DNA of 32,948 bases from Prevotella sp. (GCA_017556145.1 JAFZCU010000196.1:1-32948), one strand, 5' to 3'; shown: positions 1-8,436, counted from the first letter of the stretch. Program-made: numbers and translations. Notes: generated from the letters alone by a model not told the origin.

Positions 1-1
1 G

Positions 2-1042
2 GAGCGTGTGCGACAGATAACAGGCGCACAGAGTGTCACGGCCCTCAATACGGGTATGGCGGCTATCCACTATGCCCTGACAGCGGTAAGCGGTGCAGGA
101 CTGAACATCGTGGCCTCGAAGCACTTGTTTGGCAACAGCGTCTCGCTGATTCGCGACACGTTGGGCAGTTTTGGTGTGGAACCGCGATTCGTAGACTTCA
201 CGAAACCCGAGGAAGTGGAGGCGCAGATTGACGACAAGACTGCTGCGCTGTTCTTCGAGATTATCACCAATCCGCAGCTGTTCGTGGCCGACATCAAGGC
301 GCTGTCGGAGATTGCCCACAAAAAGGGCGTGCCCCTGATAGCCGATACAACCATCGTGCCATTTTCTACCTTCCATGCGAATGAGTTTGGAGTGGATATC
401 GAGGTGGTTAGCAGCACGAAGTATATCTCTGGAGGAGGTACAGGTCTTGGTGGTTTGCTCATCGATTATGGTAAGTTCGATTGGTCGCAGCATCCGTCGC
501 CCGTCCTGCAAACCCGAACGAAAAGGGTAGGGAAAAAGTTGGCATTTACGGCTCGTGTAAAGACAGAACTGGTGACGAACCTCGGTTCGCTGATGACGCC
601 ACAGGCCGCTTATATGGAGACGTTGGGCCTTGATACGCTCGACATTCGCTTTCGTCGCCAGGCTGAGACCACTTTATGGCTCGCTAAGCAATGTCAGGCG
701 TTGCCGGAAATCAAGCGTGTGAATTATACTGGTTTGGAGGATAACCCCTTCTATGCGCTTTCAGAGGCACAATTTGGCCCATTACCTGGTGCCGTCTTCA
801 CCATCGACCTCGAATCGAAGGAAGCCGCCTGGGCATTCATCGACAAATTGCAGATTATCCGTCGCGCCACGAACCTCTTCGACCGCAAATCGCTGGCCAT
901 TCATCCCGCCTCCACCATCTTCGGCCTCTTCACCCCTGAACAGTGTGCCGAGATGTCCGTCCTAGATACGACCATCCGCCTCAGTATCGGCCTCGAAGCC
1001 GGCGAGGATCTGCTGGAGGATATCAAGCAGGCAGTAGAATAA
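2..1042 (+). CDS. Cys/Met-metabolism PLP enzyme (O-acetylhomoserine sulfhydrylase-like), 5' truncated by window
   Basis: The reading frame is open to the window edge (E-R-V-R-Q-I-T-G), so the true start lies outside and the GTG at 8 is only an internal codon. Counting from that GTG there are 344 residues. The PLP-binding aspartate is in IADTT (about 113) and the Schiff-base lysine in SSTKYISGGG (about 138). The C-terminal run ATNLFD...AIHPASTIFG is typical of the gamma-family enzymes that make or break C-S bonds with homocysteine, cystathionine or methionine. O-acetylhomoserine sulfhydrylase is the best guess; methionine gamma-lyase or cystathionine gamma-synthase are alternatives. It acts in the cytoplasm. 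It converges on the regulator downstream with a gap of only 12 nt. Confidence 0.85.
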   Translation, partial: ERVRQITGAQSVTALNTGMAAIHYALTAVSGAGLNIVASKHLFGNSVSLIRDTLGSFGVEPRFVDFTKPEEVEAQIDDKTAALFFEIITNPQLFVADIKALSEIAHKKGVPLIADTTIVPFSTFHANEFGVDIEVVSSTKYISGGGTGLGGLLIDYGKFDWSQHPSPVLQTRTKRVGKKLAFTARVKTELVTNLGSLMTPQAAYMETLGLDTLDIRFRRQAETTLWLAKQCQALPEIKRVNYTGLEDNPFYALSEAQFGPLPGAVFTIDLESKEAAWAFIDKLQIIRRATNLFDRKSLAIHPASTIFGLFTPEQCAEMSVLDTTIRLSIGLEAGEDLLEDIKQAVE

Positions 1043-1054
1043 ATCGCTCTTTAG

Positions 1055-2050
1055 TCAAATCTTGACTGCTGAGATGTCTACCAGTCCGTTGACGATAGCA
1101 TAGATGGTGAGGCCTGCCGGACTGTGAATCTGAAGCTTGCGGGCAATGTTGCGGCGATGGGTGATGACGGTATTGGTGGAGATGCAGAGGTGGTCGGCGA
1201 TTTCCTTGTTCGACATGCCCTGAACGAGAGATACGATGACATCCTTCTCGCGGTCGGAGAGGGCTTCGGAGTCTTGGCCGAGAGAGCCTTTAAACACCAT
1301 ATCTGATATATTCTTGGTGACGTCGCTTTGTTTCACCTTTTGCTCCAAACGGCGGATGGCAGGCACGAAGATATGATCCTCTACCTCAGCATGCTGGCGC
1401 AGCCATACCTCATTCTCGTAAATGTCATGAAGAGTGGCGGTCAACTGATTGTTATGCAAACCGTCCTGTGGCAGGTATTTGATAATCAGCAACTTCAGTT
1501 CGCGCAGTTTCTTGTCGGTTGCGCCATGATGTTTCGAGAAGGTCTCCACGTTGTAATCGTTTGTAGGACGTCCCTTCAATAGTGACTCCACATAGGGGAA
1601 CAGCGTCTTCTGCTCATATTTCATGTGCAGGCGTATCTCACGGGCATACTCATCGTAGAAGCGGAGAATAAGGCGTGCCAAGGAAAGGCTACGGGTAGGC
1701 GACGACACGTCGGGAATGTCGTTTTCGTTGAGCGACTCCGTCAGCTCCCTGCGGATATAGGGCAACTGGAAATCGAGGAAATAGGCATGACTCGCTTCGA
1801 GATAGTGGAGCAGGGTGGGAACGCTGATTTTTTCGTCGGTCTCAAACTCTCCATATCCATTCATCGCGAAATTCACCACAGCGAGGAATGTATAGGTATC
1901 TACATTATTATCCTCACAGGTCTCCTGTACGGTCTTATCGCCAAAACCCAAGCTGATGCCGAAACTACCTAACGACTGCAACAGGTCGTAATTATCGCGG
2001 ATGAGCGAGATCATCTTGTCGTCCGCCTCATACATCTTCTGATTCTTCAT
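1055..2050 (-). CDS. Hemerythrin-domain / LuxR-type HTH transcriptional regulator
   Basis: 331 residues. The N-terminal two thirds carry a hemerythrin-like HHE pattern: H in EASHAYF, H..E in RLHMKYEQKTLFPYVE, HH in SKHHGAT, and H..E..H in LRQHAEVEDHIF. These residues would hold a di-iron centre. The C-terminus (about 264-322) is a LuxR/NarL HTH beginning LSDREKDVIVSL, with the recognition helix around NTVITHRRNIARKL. Known hemerythrin domains bind O2 or NO or handle iron, so this is probably a DNA-binding sensor of oxygen, nitrosative stress or iron; the ligand is not visible in the sequence. It is divergent from the porin/imelysin/di-heme operon and is the obvious candidate regulator of it. 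A 34-bp palindromic repeat (1684-1717) is read in frame as IPDVSSPTRSLSL between two hemerythrin helices. Confidence 0.85.
   Translation of the reverse strand: MKNQKMYEADDKMISLIRDNYDLLQSLGSFGISLGFGDKTVQETCEDNNVDTYTFLAVVNFAMNGYGEFETDEKISVPTLLHYLEASHAYFLDFQLPYIRRELTESLNENDIPDVSSPTRSLSLARLILRFYDEYAREIRLHMKYEQKTLFPYVESLLKGRPTNDYNVETFSKHHGATDKKLRELKLLIIKYLPQDGLHNNQLTATLHDIYENEVWLRQHAEVEDHIFVPAIRRLEQKVKQSDVTKNISDMVFKGSLGQDSEALSDREKDVIVSLVQGMSNKEIADHLCISTNTVITHRRNIARKLQIHSPAGLTIYAIVNGLVDISAVKI
1684..1717. repeat. Palindromic repeat family A, copy 1 (inside hemerythrin-LuxR gene)
   Basis: 34 bp from AAAGGCTACGGGTAGGCG to GTCGGGAAT, containing the stem CGACG-aca-CGTCG. It matches copies at 6781-6814 and 11619-11652. 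In this gene it is translated on the minus strand. Confidence 0.8.
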
Positions 2051-2072
2051 ATCTACATCTGATTATCGGGTG

Positions 2073-2103
2073 CAAAGGTACATAATTTTTCGCAATTATA
2101 CAA
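2073..2103 (-). promoter_or_regulatory. Promoter of hemerythrin-LuxR gene
   Basis: On the minus strand, TTG (2103-2101), a 20-nt spacer and TACCTTTG (2080-2073) match the Bacteroidota -33/-7 consensus. It lies 23 nt upstream of the ATG at 2050. Confidence 0.7.
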
Positions 2104-2113
2104 TCCCCATTTG

Positions 2114-2153
2114 TAGGTATTGTGAGCCGGAATCATCGTTTTTAGGTATTGCG
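2114..2153. promoter_or_regulatory. Direct repeat, candidate operator between divergent promoters
   Basis: TAGGTATTGTG (2114-2124) and TAGGTATTGCG (2143-2153) are direct repeats spaced 29 bp. The second overlaps the -33 TTG (2149-2151) of the porin promoter. The position suits a binding site for the neighbouring LuxR-type regulator. This is inferred from placement only. Confidence 0.45.
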
Positions 2154-2179
2154 GATGCGTTGGAAACGTAGTACTTTTG
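2149..2179 (+). promoter_or_regulatory. Promoter of porin/imelysin/di-heme operon
   Basis: TTG (2149-2151), a 20-nt spacer and TACTTTTG (2172-2179) lie 20 nt before the ATG at 2200. The presence of this promoter rules out the more upstream in-frame TTG at 2149 as the translation start. Confidence 0.7.
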
Positions 2180-2199
2180 CAGCCAAAAACAGAAAAACG

Positions 2200-3492
2200 A
2201 TGAAAAAACTAATAGGTATTATGGCATTTGTCAGCATGGTGCTGACAGCGAATGCACAGGTCAATGCTGCCGACAGCGTGATGCAACACGTAAAAGGTAA
2301 TAGATTAAGCGTGGGTGGCTATGGAGAAGTAGCTTACTCACGCAACTTTTTTAGTGATCACGTGAGCCGTTACAGTCAGCCTGAAGAACATAAGGACGAT
2401 CCCAGTCACGGACGCTTCGACATTCCTCATGCCGTCATCTATTTAGGTTACGACTTCGGCAAGGGCTGGTCTCTGGGTACGGAGATTGAGTTTGAGCACG
2501 GTGGCGCCGGGCTTGCCTACGAGAAGGAAGACGAAGAAGGTGGCGAATGGGAACAGGAAACCGAGAAAGGTGGTGAGGTAGAACTGGAGCAGTTCTGGAT
2601 TCAGAAGACCTTTTCGCGGGCTGCCAATCTTCGCTTTGGTCATATCGTGGTGCCTGTTGGTTTGAACAATGCCCACCACGAACCACTGAATTTCTTCACT
2701 GTCTATCGTCCTGAGGGCGAGAACACCATCATGCCCAGCACTTGGCACCAGACGGGCATTTCGTTCTTTGGGCGTTACGGGAAGTTCCGCTATGAGGCCC
2801 AGTTGCTGGCGGGATTGAATGCTGACAACTTTACCAACACAAACTGGATTAAGAAAGGTGCAGCTAATCCCTTGGAATTCGAGGTGGCGAATAAATATGG
2901 TGTCGCACTTCGTTTGGATAACTATTCTGTTCCCGGTCTTCGTCTGGGTTTGAGCGGATACTATGGCGAGAGCATCGGCAACAGCTATCCCAAGAATGCC
3001 AACGGCGTGGATGCAGAGTATAAAGGCCAAGTGCTTATTGGTGCCTTCGACTTTACCTACGATGCTCACAACTGGATCATTCGTGGACAGGCCGATTATG
3101 GCTATCTGGGCGATGCGGAACAGCTGAAGTATGTTTATAACCGTACTAACAAGAAGTCGCCCTATCACCACTCTGCTTTTGTCAGCAAGAACGCTTACGC
3201 CGTGGGCATCGAGGCCGGTTATGATGTTTTCTCGCAGATAAGCAATCTGCGTAATGACGATCAGAAGTTCTACGTCTTCGGGCGCTATGAACAGTATAAC
3301 CCATACGCCAGCAAGACCAAGGGCACAGCCTACGATTATACCGAGGTGAAGCGCATGACCTTTGGCGTGAACTATTATCCCGTGCCCGAGATTGCCATCA
3401 AGGCCGAGTATTCCAACCGCTTGCTGAAGAGCCGGTACAACAATGAGCCTTCTGTCAGCATCGGAGTGACTTATGAGGGATTCTTTTTATAA
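2200..3492 (+). CDS. Outer-membrane porin-like beta-barrel protein
   Basis: 430 residues from the ATG at 2200. That start gives a clean Sec signal peptide (MKKLIGIMAFVSMVLTANA, cleavage near residues 19-23). The mature protein begins GNRLSVGGYGEVAYSR and continues with alternating amphipathic strands rich in Tyr, Gly and charged residues. It contains GHIVVPVGLNN and ends in an aromatic-rich strand with a terminal Phe-Leu (SIGVTYEGFFL), as expected for a phosphate-selective-porin-like barrel of Bacteroidota. An acidic stretch near residues 105-125 (EKEDEEGGEWEQETEKGGE) could be a metal-attracting loop. It is the first gene of an operon with imelysin and di-heme lipoproteins, suggesting an outer-membrane entry or exit route for metal or small ions. 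The substrate is unknown. Confidence 0.8.
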   Translation: MKKLIGIMAFVSMVLTANAQVNAADSVMQHVKGNRLSVGGYGEVAYSRNFFSDHVSRYSQPEEHKDDPSHGRFDIPHAVIYLGYDFGKGWSLGTEIEFEHGGAGLAYEKEDEEGGEWEQETEKGGEVELEQFWIQKTFSRAANLRFGHIVVPVGLNNAHHEPLNFFTVYRPEGENTIMPSTWHQTGISFFGRYGKFRYEAQLLAGLNADNFTNTNWIKKGAANPLEFEVANKYGVALRLDNYSVPGLRLGLSGYYGESIGNSYPKNANGVDAEYKGQVLIGAFDFTYDAHNWIIRGQADYGYLGDAEQLKYVYNRTNKKSPYHHSAFVSKNAYAVGIEAGYDVFSQISNLRNDDQKFYVFGRYEQYNPYASKTKGTAYDYTEVKRMTFGVNYYPVPEIAIKAEYSNRLLKSRYNNEPSVSIGVTYEGFFL

Positions 3493-3573
3493 TTAAGAGG
3501 TAAGAATTAAGAATTAAGAGGTATCGCCTTCGGCGAGTAAAAAGTAAGAATTAGGAATTAAAATAATAAGCAA
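3493..3573. repeat. Intergenic AATTAAGA repeat with small hairpin
   Basis: The spacer between porin and imelysin genes consists of degenerate copies of AAGAATTAAG, plus the hairpin TCGCC-TTC-GGCGA at 3524-3536. There is no T-tract after the hairpin, so it is probably not a strong terminator and the operon may read through. Confidence 0.6.
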
Positions 3574-4884
3574 ATGAAAACGAAATTTATTCTATCCATG
3601 GCGCTTGTGATGGGCGCAATGACATTTACATCATGTAGCAATGATGACGACAAGAACAACGAGGAAACAGCGTTCAGTGTGACTGAGACACAACCCCTTG
3701 TCGATGACGACAATTACAACCTGAACACCTCTGCTGCCAATTATTCGGTAAAGTCGTTTGGCGAGGGTGCTGTTGACGGTTGTGCCGATGTGGTCAGCCA
3801 GCTCGAGGCCGCAAATGCCATCATTGGTAGTGCCAAACTCTCTGAGGCTCAGGAAACTTATCTCCGTGAGGTGCTTAGGAATCTTGTCAACGAGGTCATC
3901 GTGCCTACCTATACTAAGTTGGCCGATAACACCGAGGCGCTTGAGAAGACGCTGCACGGCCTGACCACCAGCTCGATTACCCAGGCTCAGATCGATGAGG
4001 CTTGCCGTGACTTCAAAGCTGCCCGTATGTATTGGGAGCAGAGCGAGGCTTTCCTGGGTGGTGCCGCTTCTGATTTCGATGTCGATCCTACCATCGACTC
4101 ATGGCCTTTGAACCGCTCGCTGTTGCTGAGCTATTTCAATAATGGCATGAACGACGAGATGCTCGACGATGCAACCATCCTTGGTTTCCACGCCCTTGAG
4201 TTTATCCTCTTCCGCGATGGTCAGCCACGTAAGGTGGCCGAGCTGAAGGGCAATGACACCTATAAGAACTTCGAGAATGTCTCTGGTGAAAAGGAATTGG
4301 CTTATGCTCAGACCATCTGCACCCTGCTCAAGCAACGCACCTTCCAGTTGCAGTGTGCCTGGGATGGCGGCAAGGATGCCAGTCGTATGGCTGTGGTAAA
4401 GGCTGCCGGTCTCGACTATCAGACGGAGAAAGGGCTTTCTTTCGGTGACAACCTCATCAATGCCGGTATTAACGGTGCCAATAGCAGCTTCCCCACGCTG
4501 AAGGATGCCATTGCACAGGTTCTCTCTGACGATGAGGGCAGCTGTCTGGCCATCGCCAACGAGGTGGGCACTGCCAAGATCGCCAATCCTTTCTCTGCTG
4601 GCGATGTGTCGTATGTGGAGTCGCCTTACAGCTACAACTCCATTGCCGACTTCCGCGACAACATCCGTTCTATTCGTAATGTATGGCTCGGCTCTACCGA
4701 CAAGAAGGCCAACAAGTACAGTTTCCACACTTTCTTTGCCAGTGTGAAGCAGGATGCTATTAATAATAAGGTGGAGGGTGCCTACGTCAGCGCCATCGAG
4801 GGTATCAGCAACATGCCGTCGCCCTTCGTGAAGTACTGCTGCACCATTTGGAATATTGCATTCGAAGATGACGAAGATTACTAA
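3574..4884 (+). CDS. Imelysin (peptidase M75-like) lipoprotein
   Basis: 436 residues. The lipoprotein signal ends with the lipobox TFTSC (Cys21), followed by an acidic tether (SNDDDKNNEE). The imelysin signature GxHxxE is at 204-209 (GFHALEF). The family folds as two four-helix bundles in the periplasm and is usually linked to iron (EfeO, IrpA relatives). Despite the M75 name, protease activity is not general. The 3' end overlaps the di-heme gene by 17 nt, so the two are translationally coupled. Imelysin next to a di-heme oxidoreductase is a known pairing (ICMP-DHOR). Here a porin comes first, which makes a three-part envelope module for metal acquisition or redox handling likely. Confidence 0.9.
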   Translation: MKTKFILSMALVMGAMTFTSCSNDDDKNNEETAFSVTETQPLVDDDNYNLNTSAANYSVKSFGEGAVDGCADVVSQLEAANAIIGSAKLSEAQETYLREVLRNLVNEVIVPTYTKLADNTEALEKTLHGLTTSSITQAQIDEACRDFKAARMYWEQSEAFLGGAASDFDVDPTIDSWPLNRSLLLSYFNNGMNDEMLDDATILGFHALEFILFRDGQPRKVAELKGNDTYKNFENVSGEKELAYAQTICTLLKQRTFQLQCAWDGGKDASRMAVVKAAGLDYQTEKGLSFGDNLINAGINGANSSFPTLKDAIAQVLSDDEGSCLAIANEVGTAKIANPFSAGDVSYVESPYSYNSIADFRDNIRSIRNVWLGSTDKKANKYSFHTFFASVKQDAINNKVEGAYVSAIEGISNMPSPFVKYCCTIWNIAFEDDEDY

Positions 4885-6619
4885 ACTTTTACTGGCAGGG
4901 CTTATAGTGGCACCTGCCTTTACCGCTTGTTCGGACAGCGACGATGATACGACGGGGCTGGGCGAACTGGAGACTGAGGATCAGGCCTTCGGCAAGGCTA
5001 CGGGTAACTTCACGGCTGAGGAGTGGTTCCCTGGCGGAGAACTGGGTACTACCGAGAAGGCCAGCTATTCGGCTCCGACACCTGCAGTGGAACAGATAGC
5101 AGGGATGGAAAGCGACTTTATGACGGGCAATGACCTCTTCGAACACCTCTACACCTTCGAGCAGGCTCCCCGTCGTGGTCTTGGTCCAGCCTGGGTCCGC
5201 AACAGTTGTATTGCCTGCCATCCGAGTTACGGTCACGGCAAACGACAGACGGAGTATCGCGCCAACACCATCGGCAACGGCTATCTGCTGGTCATCTATC
5301 ACCCCAGCAACAATGCCTATATCTCTGAGGTGACTGGTATGCCGCAGACACAGGCGATGGCGCCCTTCAAGGCTCCAATCGACGAGACGCAGATACAGAT
5401 AGACTGGAAGACGGTGACTGAGATGGAGAGCGGACTCGCAATGACCTTCCCCGATGGCGAGAGTTACTCACTCATCTATCCTGAGGTGCGCATCCCGCAA
5501 TCGGCTTTCAACACCAATCCTAAGCCTACCGACTACGATGTACGCCTGGAGTCAACCATCGGTGTCTACGGTACGGCACTGCTCGATGCTATCGACGATG
5601 AAGAGATTGAGAAGCAGTGGGCTGCCGAGGGCAAATATGTGGAGCTGAATCCCGCTATGTGGGACAAGGAGGCGAATACCTTCAAGGCCAGTGCCTACTA
5701 TTCAGCACCTTACAACGATACGGGTACGCATCGCGGTTCGCACGGTCCGCTGAAGCGTTTCACCTACGCCATGACGCGTGGCTCATTGCAGGACGGTGCC
5801 GGTGCCAATGCCATCTGGAACATCACCAACGTCACCCGCAGCGACCGCCACTGGCTCTACACCACCACAGCGTGGGCCAAGGCTCAGAGCGAGGATCCCG
5901 AGGTAATCAGCTATATCAAACAGCACGGTTCATCGCCCACCAGCATTCTCTATCCTTATTATGCCGACGGTACCGACGAGGGCATTGCCAATCGTGTTTA
6001 TGAGGTACTGAACACCCCATCTGTCGCCTATAAGGAGACCTTCGAGAAGTATCTGCTGAACAGCGCGCCCTATAATGGGGTAGAGGAGATGAGCGACAAG
6101 CAGTACTACCAGTTTATGGTGTGGCACCGCGGCTTGGCTGTGCCTGCTGCGCGTAATCTGAACAATGCTGATGTGCAGCGTGGCAAGCAACTGTTCAGCG
6201 AAATAGGCTGTGCCCAGTGTCACCGTCCGTCATGGACCACGGGTTCTGATGATATGTGGGTGGATGCCAGCACGAAGGCTTATGCCAAGTCTATTGGTAA
6301 GAGTGCCAACAGCATGCTGCCGAAGTACGCTCACCAGACCATCTGGCCATACACCGACTTGGTTCAGCACCGCCTGTTCATGGCGAACGACATCCGTACC
6401 GGCTGGTGCCGCACCACACCGTTGTGGGGACGCGGCCTGAGTCGCCGCCTCACTGGTGCCGATGATCGTCTGCACGACTGTCGTGCCCGTACCGTCATCG
6501 AGGCCATCATGTGGCATGGGTACTCGAAGCAGTCGGATGGCTATCGTGCTACCGAGAAGTTCTACAATCTGCCGAAAGCCGATCGCGATGCCATCGTTAA
6601 GTTTATTGAGTCGATTTAA
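4868..6619 (+). CDS. Di-heme oxidoreductase / putative c-type di-heme peroxidase lipoprotein (DHOR)
   Basis: 583 residues from the ATG at 4868. That ATG lies within the imelysin 3' end and gives a standard lipoprotein signal with lipobox FTAC (Cys21). An in-frame TTG at 4856 is possible but less likely. Two haem c sites are visible: CIACH (114-118) and CAQCH (448-452). The spacing and length fit the di-haem oxidoreductase family (DUF1111, related to MauG and CcpA peroxidases). Such proteins sit on the periplasmic face and transfer electrons. With imelysin they may change metal redox state before uptake. Haem attachment would need a cytochrome c maturation system; only a broken CcsBA-like gene is seen immediately downstream (6691-7200). 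Confidence 0.88.
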   Translation: MTKITKLLLAGLIVAPAFTACSDSDDDTTGLGELETEDQAFGKATGNFTAEEWFPGGELGTTEKASYSAPTPAVEQIAGMESDFMTGNDLFEHLYTFEQAPRRGLGPAWVRNSCIACHPSYGHGKRQTEYRANTIGNGYLLVIYHPSNNAYISEVTGMPQTQAMAPFKAPIDETQIQIDWKTVTEMESGLAMTFPDGESYSLIYPEVRIPQSAFNTNPKPTDYDVRLESTIGVYGTALLDAIDDEEIEKQWAAEGKYVELNPAMWDKEANTFKASAYYSAPYNDTGTHRGSHGPLKRFTYAMTRGSLQDGAGANAIWNITNVTRSDRHWLYTTTAWAKAQSEDPEVISYIKQHGSSPTSILYPYYADGTDEGIANRVYEVLNTPSVAYKETFEKYLLNSAPYNGVEEMSDKQYYQFMVWHRGLAVPAARNLNNADVQRGKQLFSEIGCAQCHRPSWTTGSDDMWVDASTKAYAKSIGKSANSMLPKYAHQTIWPYTDLVQHRLFMANDIRTGWCRTTPLWGRGLSRRLTGADDRLHDCRARTVIEAIMWHGYSKQSDGYRATEKFYNLPKADRDAIVKFIESI

Positions 6620-6694
6620 GATCACGGGGACGGTTCTGCGTGATACCATTTTCTCTGAAAATTGGATCATCAGAACCGTCCCCGTGATCTTTTT
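6620..6694. repeat. Long perfect palindrome (REP-like), may act as terminator
   Basis: A perfect 19-bp inverted repeat, GATCACGGGGACGGTTCTG (6620-6638) with its reverse complement at 6671-6689. The centre is also partly self-complementary (ATTTTC...GAAAAT) and TTTTT follows. It starts one base after the di-heme stop codon. The GGGACGGTTCT core recurs at 31913-31923. It resembles REP/MITE hairpins mobilised by IS200-like (RAYT) transposases, and on the + strand it would also work as a terminator. Confidence 0.75.
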
Positions 6695-7200
6695 CCTTGC
6701 AGGGTCAACATCTTTGTCTGCAGCTCCCCTTGTCATCCCACAACGGCAGGCTGCGCATTTCTGCCAGTTGTTTGTCGCTGAAAGGCTACGGGTAGGCGAC
6801 GGTACGTCGGGAATAGGCTCATCGCTTTCCACCCTGTCGCGTCGAGCCCATCAGATGATACCGCCTGACGATAGTCTCAGTATTGAACAGATATTTGCAG
6901 GCTATATCCTGTTGGCCGATGGCTGGCAAACGATGCGTCTGTTTCCTCATCAGGAGAATGGAGCAGTTTCGTGGTATAGTGCCACCGACGAACTCCCTGC
7001 CTCCATCGATGCAGAGCATCAGAAATACATCCGTGAAGTGTTTCCCCGTCTTGTTGCAGAAGTGCAGGCCAGTAATTGGTCCACTGTTGATGCCTACATA
7101 GACCGCATGATACAGTACCAGTGCCAGTTCGGCAGCCAAAAACTCCCCCCTCGTCCGTCGTCCGCTGCCATTATCGGGATATTCATCCTGTTTTTGGCTT
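6691..7200 (+). pseudogene. CcsBA/ResB-like cytochrome c biogenesis fragment
   Basis: The plus frame reads PLVIPQRQAAHFCQLFV, then a family A repeat, then IFAGYILLADGWQ, LRLFP-like MRLFPHQ, WYSATDELP, YIREVFPRL and YIDRMIQYQCQFG, ending in one hydrophobic segment. These phrases resemble, from memory, the periplasmic loop of the CcsB (ResB) half of CcsBA haem-export proteins. Neither a start codon nor the rest of the roughly 700+ residue protein is present, so this is a fragment. A family A palindrome (6781-6814) is embedded in it. The assignment is tentative. It is nevertheless notable that it lies next to a c-type cytochrome gene. Confidence 0.45.
6781..6814. repeat. Palindromic repeat family A, copy 2
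   Basis: 34 bp differing from copy 1 only in the loop region (stem CGACG-gta-CGTCG). In the plus frame it reads ERLRVGDGTSG, in register with copy 3 (ERPRVGERSSG). Confidence 0.8.
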
Positions 7201-7223
7201 TGATAATCCTTGGGGTAAATAAA

Positions 7224-7511
7224 TCAATATTTACGCTTGGGATTCTTAGGGAACCAGCCTCTTTCAACTCGTTTCTTCTGTTCAAAGAGCTCGCCAATGC
7301 CCCAAAGAGCGGAAGCTCCGAACACGCCCACAACGGCAGAGATAAGGGTGTTCTCAATAAACAAAGCAGCCACGATGGCGGCTAAACCGATTACCAAATA
7401 TACGATCCAGGGGCGCGTACCCCAGTAGTACTCCGTCTTGATGACAATAGGATGCCAAATGCCTATGGTCAAGAAGGTACAAATAGCTATGATTATTCCT
7501 GTGAAATACAT
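7224..7511 (-). CDS. DUF4491 family small membrane protein
   Basis: 95 residues from the ATG at 7511. The sequence MYFTGIIIAICTFLTIGIWHPIVIK, then EYYWGTRPW, FIENTLISAVVGVFG, and SIGELFEQKKR-like IGELFEQKKRVERGWFPKNPKR is the recognisable DUF4491 pattern of Bacteroidota. There are three predicted membrane segments and a basic C-terminus. The function is not known. It starts 16 nt from a good minus-strand promoter, which favours this ATG over the upstream in-frame ATG at 7556 that would precede the promoter. It converges on the CcsBA-like fragment. Confidence 0.85.
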   Translation of the reverse strand: MYFTGIIIAICTFLTIGIWHPIVIKTEYYWGTRPWIVYLVIGLAAIVAALFIENTLISAVVGVFGASALWGIGELFEQKKRVERGWFPKNPKRKY

Positions 7512-7526
7512 CTTCCGATTTTTTTG

Positions 7527-7556
7527 CAAAGGTACGGATAAGTGAGCACAATACAA
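7527..7556 (-). promoter_or_regulatory. Promoter of DUF4491 gene
   Basis: On the minus strand, TTG (7556-7554), a 19-nt spacer and TACCTTTG (7534-7527). Confidence 0.65.
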
Positions 7557-7752
7557 AAGAAAATCTCGTTTTTCTTTTTATTGTCGAACGAAAGTACTAT
7601 CGACCGAAGGTCAAAGGTACGAATAATCTCCCATATTATGCGAATATCAGAGGTTCTTTTGGCATTTATTAGGAGATAATACCTACTTATGATTAATTGG
7701 TTTAGGATGCAGCTTGGATCATACCGCAAAGAAAATGCCCAACTTTTGAGTA

Positions 7753-7783
7753 TTGCACAGTCTATGGAATTGCCGTACCTTTG
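7753..7783 (+). promoter_or_regulatory. Promoter of methyltransferase 1
   Basis: TTG (7753-7755), a 20-nt spacer and TACCTTTG (7776-7783), 41 nt before the ATG at 7825. The rest of the 7557-7752 spacer shows no gene or clear structure. Confidence 0.7.
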
Positions 7784-7824
7784 CCGAGCGAAAACATCTT
7801 TGCAGTAAGTAAAAGAATCATGTT

Positions 7825-8436
7825 ATGGGACTATTGAAATCGCTTTTCACTAATTGCGCTCACCCGAAGGGACGGATGGGACGCGCTATGCTGAAGTTCA
7901 TGAACCTTTGTCATGCTCCGCTGACGAACTGGGGATTGAGCCTTGTTGATATTCAGGACGGTTGGACGATGCTTGACATCGGCTGTGGTGGTGGGGCGAC
8001 ACTGCAAAGGCTTCTCAAAAGGAGCCAAGGTGCCAAGGTCTATGGCATCGATATCTCTGAGGAGAGTGTGGCCAAAGCCATAAAGGTCAATGCCGACGTG
8101 ATAGACAAACAGGTATTTGTGCAACAGGGATCAGCGGCAGAATTACCCTATGAAGACGGAACGTTCGACCTTGTAACGGCTGTCGAGACTGTCTATTTTT
8201 GGCCGAACCTGCCCAGTTGTTTGCAGGAGGTTCGTAGGGTTTTGAAGTCAGGAGGTCATTTCGCCGTTATGGTAGAGGTGGTCGATACGGACTCTAAATG
8301 GACGAACGTGGTGGAAGGCATGACTGCTTATCCTCCTGAGCAGCTAAAGCAATTCCTCGATGATGCAGGCTTCACACAGACGGAAATCCATCGGAAGAAG
8401 CCATCTTATGCTACGGTTCTTGGTGTGAAACCATAG
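7825..8436 (+). CDS. Class I SAM-dependent methyltransferase (UbiE-like)
   Basis: 203 residues. Motif I is MLDIGCGGGATL (49-60), the acidic residue after beta-2 is in YGIDIS, and a motif II/post-II stretch reads EDGTFDLVTAVETVYFWP, followed by LQEVRRVLKSGG. The Rossmann methyltransferase core is complete. The substrate cannot be read from the sequence; candidates are small molecules such as quinones, tetrapyrrole intermediates or xenobiotics. It has its own promoter and is followed by a second, unrelated-looking methyltransferase with another promoter, so they are neighbours rather than one operon. It is cytoplasmic. Confidence 0.85.
   Translation: MGLLKSLFTNCAHPKGRMGRAMLKFMNLCHAPLTNWGLSLVDIQDGWTMLDIGCGGGATLQRLLKRSQGAKVYGIDISEESVAKAIKVNADVIDKQVFVQQGSAAELPYEDGTFDLVTAVETVYFWPNLPSCLQEVRRVLKSGGHFAVMVEVVDTDSKWTNVVEGMTAYPPEQLKQFLDDAGFTQTEIHRKKPSYATVLGVKP

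Noticed and set aside
2443-3171. 242-residue minus-strand ORF under the porin gene
   Set aside because: The plus strand encodes a full porin with signal peptide and promoter. The antisense frame has no recognisable motif and is a shadow.
6230-6832. 200-residue minus-strand ORF containing IPDVPSPTRSL
   Set aside because: It runs antisense through the di-heme gene, the palindrome and the CcsBA-like fragment. The shared peptide comes from the family A repeat, not from a real gene.
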